Assembly (NCBI GenBank): GCA_964579575.1
Contig: CAZOGL010000034.1
Location: forward strand, 1-17,586
Length of the DNA: 17,586 bases
Direction: 5' to 3'
From: CAVEFW01 sp964579575
GTDB taxonomy: Bacteria > Actinomycetota > Coriobacteriia > Coriobacteriales > Eggerthellaceae
In this document: piece after piece, positions 13,729-17,586 of the stretch
How positions within the stretch are numbered: the first letter of the stretch is position 1
How the letters are laid out: every line of letters starts with the position of its first letter
The notes under the pieces: generated by a model
What the model was told of the DNA's origin: nothing
Database searches by the model: none
Seen by the model: only the letters and a program-made list of their open reading frames with translations
Program-made: the position numbers and the translations under genes

Positions 13729-14499
13729 ATGGCGCAAGCAAAAATCGTGACGGAGTATGAACGCAAACAACGCGTGACGAGGGGTGCCCTTTTGGCGGCT
13801 CTCTTTTGTGCTGTTGTGTTCGTTGTCGGCGTGGGAGTTCACCTGGCCAACCTTTCGAACCTCTCCGTGGCCGAGCTCTCCCAACAAACCGCGCAAAACG
13901 TTGCGAAGGATGACGATTCTGATAAGTTCACGTCCAAGCAGGTCGTGGTTCCCTCGCTTGCCTCTTTCATAGGGGGCGAATACGACGAGATTGTGGAAAC
14001 TCTTGGAACGGGGGCGCAAGCGACGAGCATGCGCTCGGTCAAGGATGTTGACAGCGCGGTACGTACCCGTGTTGATATCGCCTTGACCAGCGGTGTCGCC
14101 AACTCTTCGGCGGGAACCCCCACGGTCCATCTTGGTCTTAACGAGGACAACGTGGTAATACAGGCTGGCTATACCGTGAACATGCGCTTTTTGGGGTATG
14201 GCTCCCTGAGCTTCATCGACGCCGCCGAGAACTACCACGTCATCGAGACCACGCTAGCCGAGGCAGGTCTGCTGGTGGCTGAGGGGTCCGTGAAGGTTCC
14301 CGAGGCGAAGGCCGATTACGCGATCTACGGTCACGACGGAGTGACCCTCGCCAAGGAAAATTGCACCTTCGAGGGTGTCTCCGAGGCTGGTTACGCGTGG
14401 ACTGGCGAGCTTACCTATGACTACACCGAGGCAAACGCCGAGAACAACCTTGCCTACACGGTGCGTATGGTGACGGTGACTGTCATCGGGGAACAATAG
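13729..14499 (+). CDS. Membrane-anchored extracytoplasmic protein, unknown
   Basis: A 256-residue protein I do not recognise. A short basic cytosolic end (ERKQRVTRG) is followed by one membrane segment at about 19-40. The rest, about 210 residues, would lie outside: an acidic linker (AKDDDSDKF), then FIGGEYDEIVETLGTGAQATS with predicted alternating strands, and AGYTVNMRFLGYGSLSF. There is no lipobox and no cleavage site of the usual kind. It has one cysteine (in KENCTF) and no catalytic motif. The ATG at 13729 has only a weak GGGGACGG upstream, consistent with translation following the preceding gene 32 bases away. The two genes are likely partners at the membrane; the role is unknown. Confidence 0.75.
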   Translation: MAQAKIVTEYERKQRVTRGALLAALFCAVVFVVGVGVHLANLSNLSVAELSQQTAQNVAKDDDSDKFTSKQVVVPSLASFIGGEYDEIVETLGTGAQATSMRSVKDVDSAVRTRVDIALTSGVANSSAGTPTVHLGLNEDNVVIQAGYTVNMRFLGYGSLSFIDAAENYHVIETTLAEAGLLVAEGSVKVPEAKADYAIYGHDGVTLAKENCTFEGVSEAGYAWTGELTYDYTEANAENNLAYTVRMVTVTVIGEQ

Positions 14500-14511
14500 G
14501 ACCCGACAAGC

Positions 14512-14640
14512 CGCAGACGGGGCACAAGTAGAACCCGGCAGAGCGCAGGCAAGCCACAAACAGAGCGCAGGCAAGCCGCAGGCAGGCCCCGTAGGACACG
14601 GCTGAGTTCCGGCAAGTCGCAGGCAAGCCACAGGCGGGGC
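14512..14640. repeat. 11/22-bp degenerate array
   Basis: GCAGGCAAGCC at 14545 and 14567 and GCAGGCAGGCC at 14578 keep an 11-bp register. Two 17-bp copies (14539-14555 and 14561-14577) are identical at a 22-bp period. Weaker units extend left to 14512. A second run (GGCAAGTCGCA, GGCAAGCCACA) begins at 14611, shifted by three bases. It fills the convergent space between the membrane protein and surface protein genes. Confidence 0.78.
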
Positions 14641-14665
14641 GCCGTAGGACCTGCCTGCGTTCTTT
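14577..14665 (+). terminator. Long hairpin with T-rich tail
   Basis: CGCAGGCAGG (14577-14586) and CCTGCCTGCG (14650-14659) are perfect inverted copies. GCCCC/GGGGC (14586-14590 and 14636-14640) pairs inside, and TTCTTTTG follows. The loop is long and made of repeat units, so this may be a terminator built from the array rather than a compact one. Confidence 0.4.
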
Positions 14666-14674
14666 TGTGGTCCG

Positions 14675-17586
14675 CTACTCTTCTTCTTCGGTCGAACCGT
14701 TCTCAAGGCGTGTTCGGCGTGCGCTGTAGGCCGCAAGAGCGGTACCTGCAGCTGCAATGCCGGCAAGTAAGGGAGTAATGCCACCCAGTGCGTCACCGGT
14801 GCCCGGCGTGCCTGACCCGCCCTTCTTACCGCCATCGCTGCCACCATCCTTGCCATCGCCATCTTCATCTTCCGTATCTCCATCAAACGTACCGTAATCA
14901 GGCTCAACGGTGGCGCTTGTAGCAACGTCAAATTTTGCAACCGCAAAGCTGATGTCATTGAATTCGTACACTTCGACGTATTTGGAATCGGTGGCACTGG
15001 TGGTGTCGCTGGTGCCAGGGTCGATGATGGTGGTATTGCGCGATGCCGCATGCACAATAAGTTCCTTTTCGCCTGACCAGCCCTCAGGGATGGGAACGCT
15101 TATGACGAAGGTCTTTGTTTGGCCTGGTATAAGCGCTGCGTTGCCGCTGTTTGCAACCAATACGCTTTGCTTCGTTTCGTCACTCATGGCGTCTTCGTAA
15201 TACGATGTTGTAAGCAATTCGTAGTCGCCGTCTATTTCAGCCTGGGCAAAATCAAGCGCAATGGTCGAAAGCGCTTCGCCTTCCGCCGTGCCGTTTTCGT
15301 AAATATTGAGTACCGCGCCGGTGAGTACCGTGTTGCCGTAGTTTTTGAGCGTTACGCTAAAGCGGGCAGTCTCTCCGTCGTATACTACTTCGCCTGTTGG
15401 ATACGCACTTTCAACCCCAACACATGCCAAGAACGGCACGGTAAAGTGGTAAAGGTTGGAATCTGCCGATTTCGTATCGTCAATGCTGCAGGTCACAAAC
15501 TGGCTGAGTGAGCCTGAGGTTTCGCTGGTGTCTTCCACAACACAGAACGTATCCACGGGGTAGTCGCCACAATCGGCGAAAACAAAGGGGTCGGTAAAGA
15601 CGCCGTCGGCAAGTGTGATGGCTTTGATAACGTAGGAGGCTTCCGCCGTGCAAGGCTCATATCCGTCTTCGGTGTAATTGAAGAAGGTGCCGCCCGTGTA
15701 GTTGTCGGCAAAGTAGCAATACTTGTGCATGGCATCAATGTGAACATTTCCCAAAGGAATGTTTTTGGGGCTTATGCAGCTGGTGCTGGTATCAAAGGTG
15801 GCGGGGCGAGAGGTACCCTGCTCAATGCTTTCAATCTCATTCGCGGTAGGCAGCGTGCACAAGGCAAGGTATCCCAACGAGTCCAAAGCGTTGATGTCCT
15901 CTTTTGTGGATACCGACGCCAACAAGCTGTTTTGCGCATTCCAAGGGCTCAGTGACTTCACCAAGGCATCGGTGCCGATAATATCTATGGCGCTTATCTG
16001 CGCAAGCTTGTTAGGATTGCTGGTGGTGTCTAACGTGAGCTTAAGGGCTTTAACGCCGCTGCCTTTGTCGGAGCCGTATCCCAGCGTGGCATACAAAGAA
16101 GCAGCATCGCTGGGGTGAGGCATCAGACTATCAACAACGGTGTAGTTTGCTCCCTGCTCTAAAGCCACGGAAGCGACCTGCAGTTCGTCGGAGGCGCCAA
16201 ACGACATATGCACTACGCCAAGGCCTACCTCCACGCCTTCGTCGCTAGGCGAAAGCAGCTTTTCTTTTGAGCTGGCGGCGTAAATGAGGAAATAGCCGAT
16301 CGCATGCTCAAAGCCGTCGGTACCTAGGCGGTTAAATCCCGGCTCGTCAAAGTTGAGGCTGCGCGTGTGCACGTGCGGGTTGATAAACGTATAGTACTTG
16401 TTGGTCTCCTCGTACGTTTTTGAGTGCCACGTTTTGCAGCTTTTCGTGGTGAAATACCCTTTTTTCTCCTGGTCGTCTTCGTTGTACACCAGGTGCACCG
16501 CGCTTAGCACCGTCGTCTCTGCAACACTGTAAATCGTGGACTTGTCGCCCTCGGGACGCTCGCCCGAGAAAACCATCAATATGATATCGGCGTGGCTCTT
16601 TTGCTTGTTAATAAGCTTTACGTCAAAGTCGTAATCGTAGAAATTGCTGCGCGCTGCCGCGTTGCTTGCTTGGTCTTGGAAATCAATGGGGAAGGGTTTG
16701 GAAATATCGCCGTTGCTGATGCGTTGGCAAACCACCCTGTTGCGCGTGACGCCGTTATGGGTAACGGCGGCTAGACGGAATAGGTAGTGATTGCTTCCCA
16801 CTTCCACCAGTTTGTTGAAAGGCCCGCTGAACACGTCTTTTGCCACAAGATCCATGTAGCGCGGCTCAACACCTCCGTTATCGCCGAGCTTTTTGATGAT
16901 GTCTTTCCCGCTTCCCCTGTCGTTGGGGCTTGCTTGATGTTCTTCTGGCCACTGGTACGTGACATTCGCTTCGTTGGCGAAACGGGAAAGGGCTGCGCGT
17001 GTGCCGTCGCCTTCGTCGTTCGCGTCCGCGACCGTACCCGCGCCCGCGTTGCCGCCTTCGCCCGCGCCCGCGCTGACGGCAGCAGGTGTCGTCATGGTGG
17101 CGCTGCTGATGTCGGCGCTCACGACAGTAGAACCACATGCGGTAAAATCGTTCACGCTGAATACGCCGGCTGCAACGCTTCCGTCTTCTTCTCCGGCTTC
17201 GCTAAACACGCTCGCAGTGAGTACGCTCGTTTCCTCTTCGGTGCTGGTCATCACAACTTCTGCGCGTTTTTCAAGGGTGGCGTCGGTCACAATTTTCATA
17301 TCGTCAACGTTGATAATGCCATCCTGCCCATCTTCGCCCTCAAGCGCAAACAGGCTTTCGGCTCTGGCACCTTCTCCTGCAAAATCTGCCTCGAGCGCGC
17401 TGGCAGTGGCAGACTCATCGTCGGAATCGTAGTAGCTATCGTTGCTATCGCCCCACAACTGTGAGCTTTGAGCTTCAAATGCCAAGAACATCACAAAGGC
17501 GCAAATTCCGTATTCATAGCCAAAAATGAAGCGCGGCTGGCGCTTTCCTTCTACCTTTTTAAGCCGGTATTGTATAGAGAAAGAAA
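14675..17586 (-). CDS. Large sortase-anchored surface protein, 5' end beyond window
   Basis: A cell-surface protein of unknown ligand. The first ATG in frame is at 17494 (939 residues), but the frame is open to the window edge. The extra residues (KKVEGKRQPRF, then FGYEYGICAFVMFLAF) look like the basic and hydrophobic parts of a signal peptide, so the true start is probably outside. Numbered from the ATG, residues 1-150 are acidic and low in complexity. A long beta-rich region follows, and an Ig-like CARDB-style domain (ARFSVTLKNYGNTVLTG, LIPGQTKTFVISVP) lies at about 690-840. An Asp/Gly-rich linker then leads to TPGTGD (896-901), a hydrophobic helix, ARRTR and EEEE. That is a sortase signal of the TPxTG-D variant. 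Base composition looks lower in GC than in the neighbours. No sortase gene is in the window. Confidence 0.82.
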   Translation of the reverse strand, partial: SFSIQYRLKKVEGKRQPRFIFGYEYGICAFVMFLAFEAQSSQLWGDSNDSYYDSDDESATASALEADFAGEGARAESLFALEGEDGQDGIINVDDMKIVTDATLEKRAEVVMTSTEEETSVLTASVFSEAGEEDGSVAAGVFSVNDFTACGSTVVSADISSATMTTPAAVSAGAGEGGNAGAGTVADANDEGDGTRAALSRFANEANVTYQWPEEHQASPNDRGSGKDIIKKLGDNGGVEPRYMDLVAKDVFSGPFNKLVEVGSNHYLFRLAAVTHNGVTRNRVVCQRISNGDISKPFPIDFQDQASNAAARSNFYDYDFDVKLINKQKSHADIILMVFSGERPEGDKSTIYSVAETTVLSAVHLVYNEDDQEKKGYFTTKSCKTWHSKTYEETNKYYTFINPHVHTRSLNFDEPGFNRLGTDGFEHAIGYFLIYAASSKEKLLSPSDEGVEVGLGVVHMSFGASDELQVASVALEQGANYTVVDSLMPHPSDAASLYATLGYGSDKGSGVKALKLTLDTTSNPNKLAQISAIDIIGTDALVKSLSPWNAQNSLLASVSTKEDINALDSLGYLALCTLPTANEIESIEQGTSRPATFDTSTSCISPKNIPLGNVHIDAMHKYCYFADNYTGGTFFNYTEDGYEPCTAEASYVIKAITLADGVFTDPFVFADCGDYPVDTFCVVEDTSETSGSLSQFVTCSIDDTKSADSNLYHFTVPFLACVGVESAYPTGEVVYDGETARFSVTLKNYGNTVLTGAVLNIYENGTAEGEALSTIALDFAQAEIDGDYELLTTSYYEDAMSDETKQSVLVANSGNAALIPGQTKTFVISVPIPEGWSGEKELIVHAASRNTTIIDPGTSDTTSATDSKYVEVYEFNDISFAVAKFDVATSATVEPDYGTFDGDTEDEDGDGKDGGSDGGKKGGSGTPGTGDALGGITPLLAGIAAAGTALAAYSARRTRLENGSTEEEE

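Overview
The window looks like chromosome of a moderately GC-rich actinobacterium. Class Coriobacteriia (Eggerthellaceae or a near relative) is my best guess. This is inferred from the TPxTG-D type sortase signal, the GC-rich codon choice and the housekeeping content; no rRNA or marker gene is present to settle it. No tRNA, rRNA, CRISPR, prophage or insertion sequence was recognised.

Layout, left to right. pyrE (minus) is followed by a divergent two-gene unit: a divergent MoeA-like protein and a small zincin metallopeptidase. A convergent unit on minus holds two translationally coupled, cysteine-rich genes: a short U32 protein and an upstream partner that together resemble a UbiU/UbiV pair. 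Upstream of these, also on minus, is a low-complexity Tyr/Pro/Met/Gly protein interrupted by an assembly gap. Next come a membrane GT2 glycosyltransferase (plus), comF (minus), a lipoprotein solute-binding protein (plus), a large cytosolic M16C/PreP-like peptidase (minus), two small membrane-anchored proteins of unknown function (plus), and a large cell-wall-anchored surface protein (minus) that probably runs off the right edge.

Three runs of exactly 100 N are scaffold gaps. Two are flanked by identical 36-bp and 55-bp sequences, so they are most simply contig overlaps that were never merged. Those duplications are probably not biological.

The most unusual feature is in the spaces between genes. 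Five intergenic regions each carry a degenerate tandem array with its own unit: 20 bp (861-980), 7 bp within a 28-bp repeat (7434-7503), 11 bp held in strict register for 12 units (8490-8621), 17 and 14 bp (9812-9951), and 11/22 bp (14512-14640). No period is a multiple of three and none of the arrays lies inside a credible gene. They are the best candidate here for an undescribed genome-wide element. The second-best lead is the UbiU/V-like pair in a lineage expected to lack ubiquinone.
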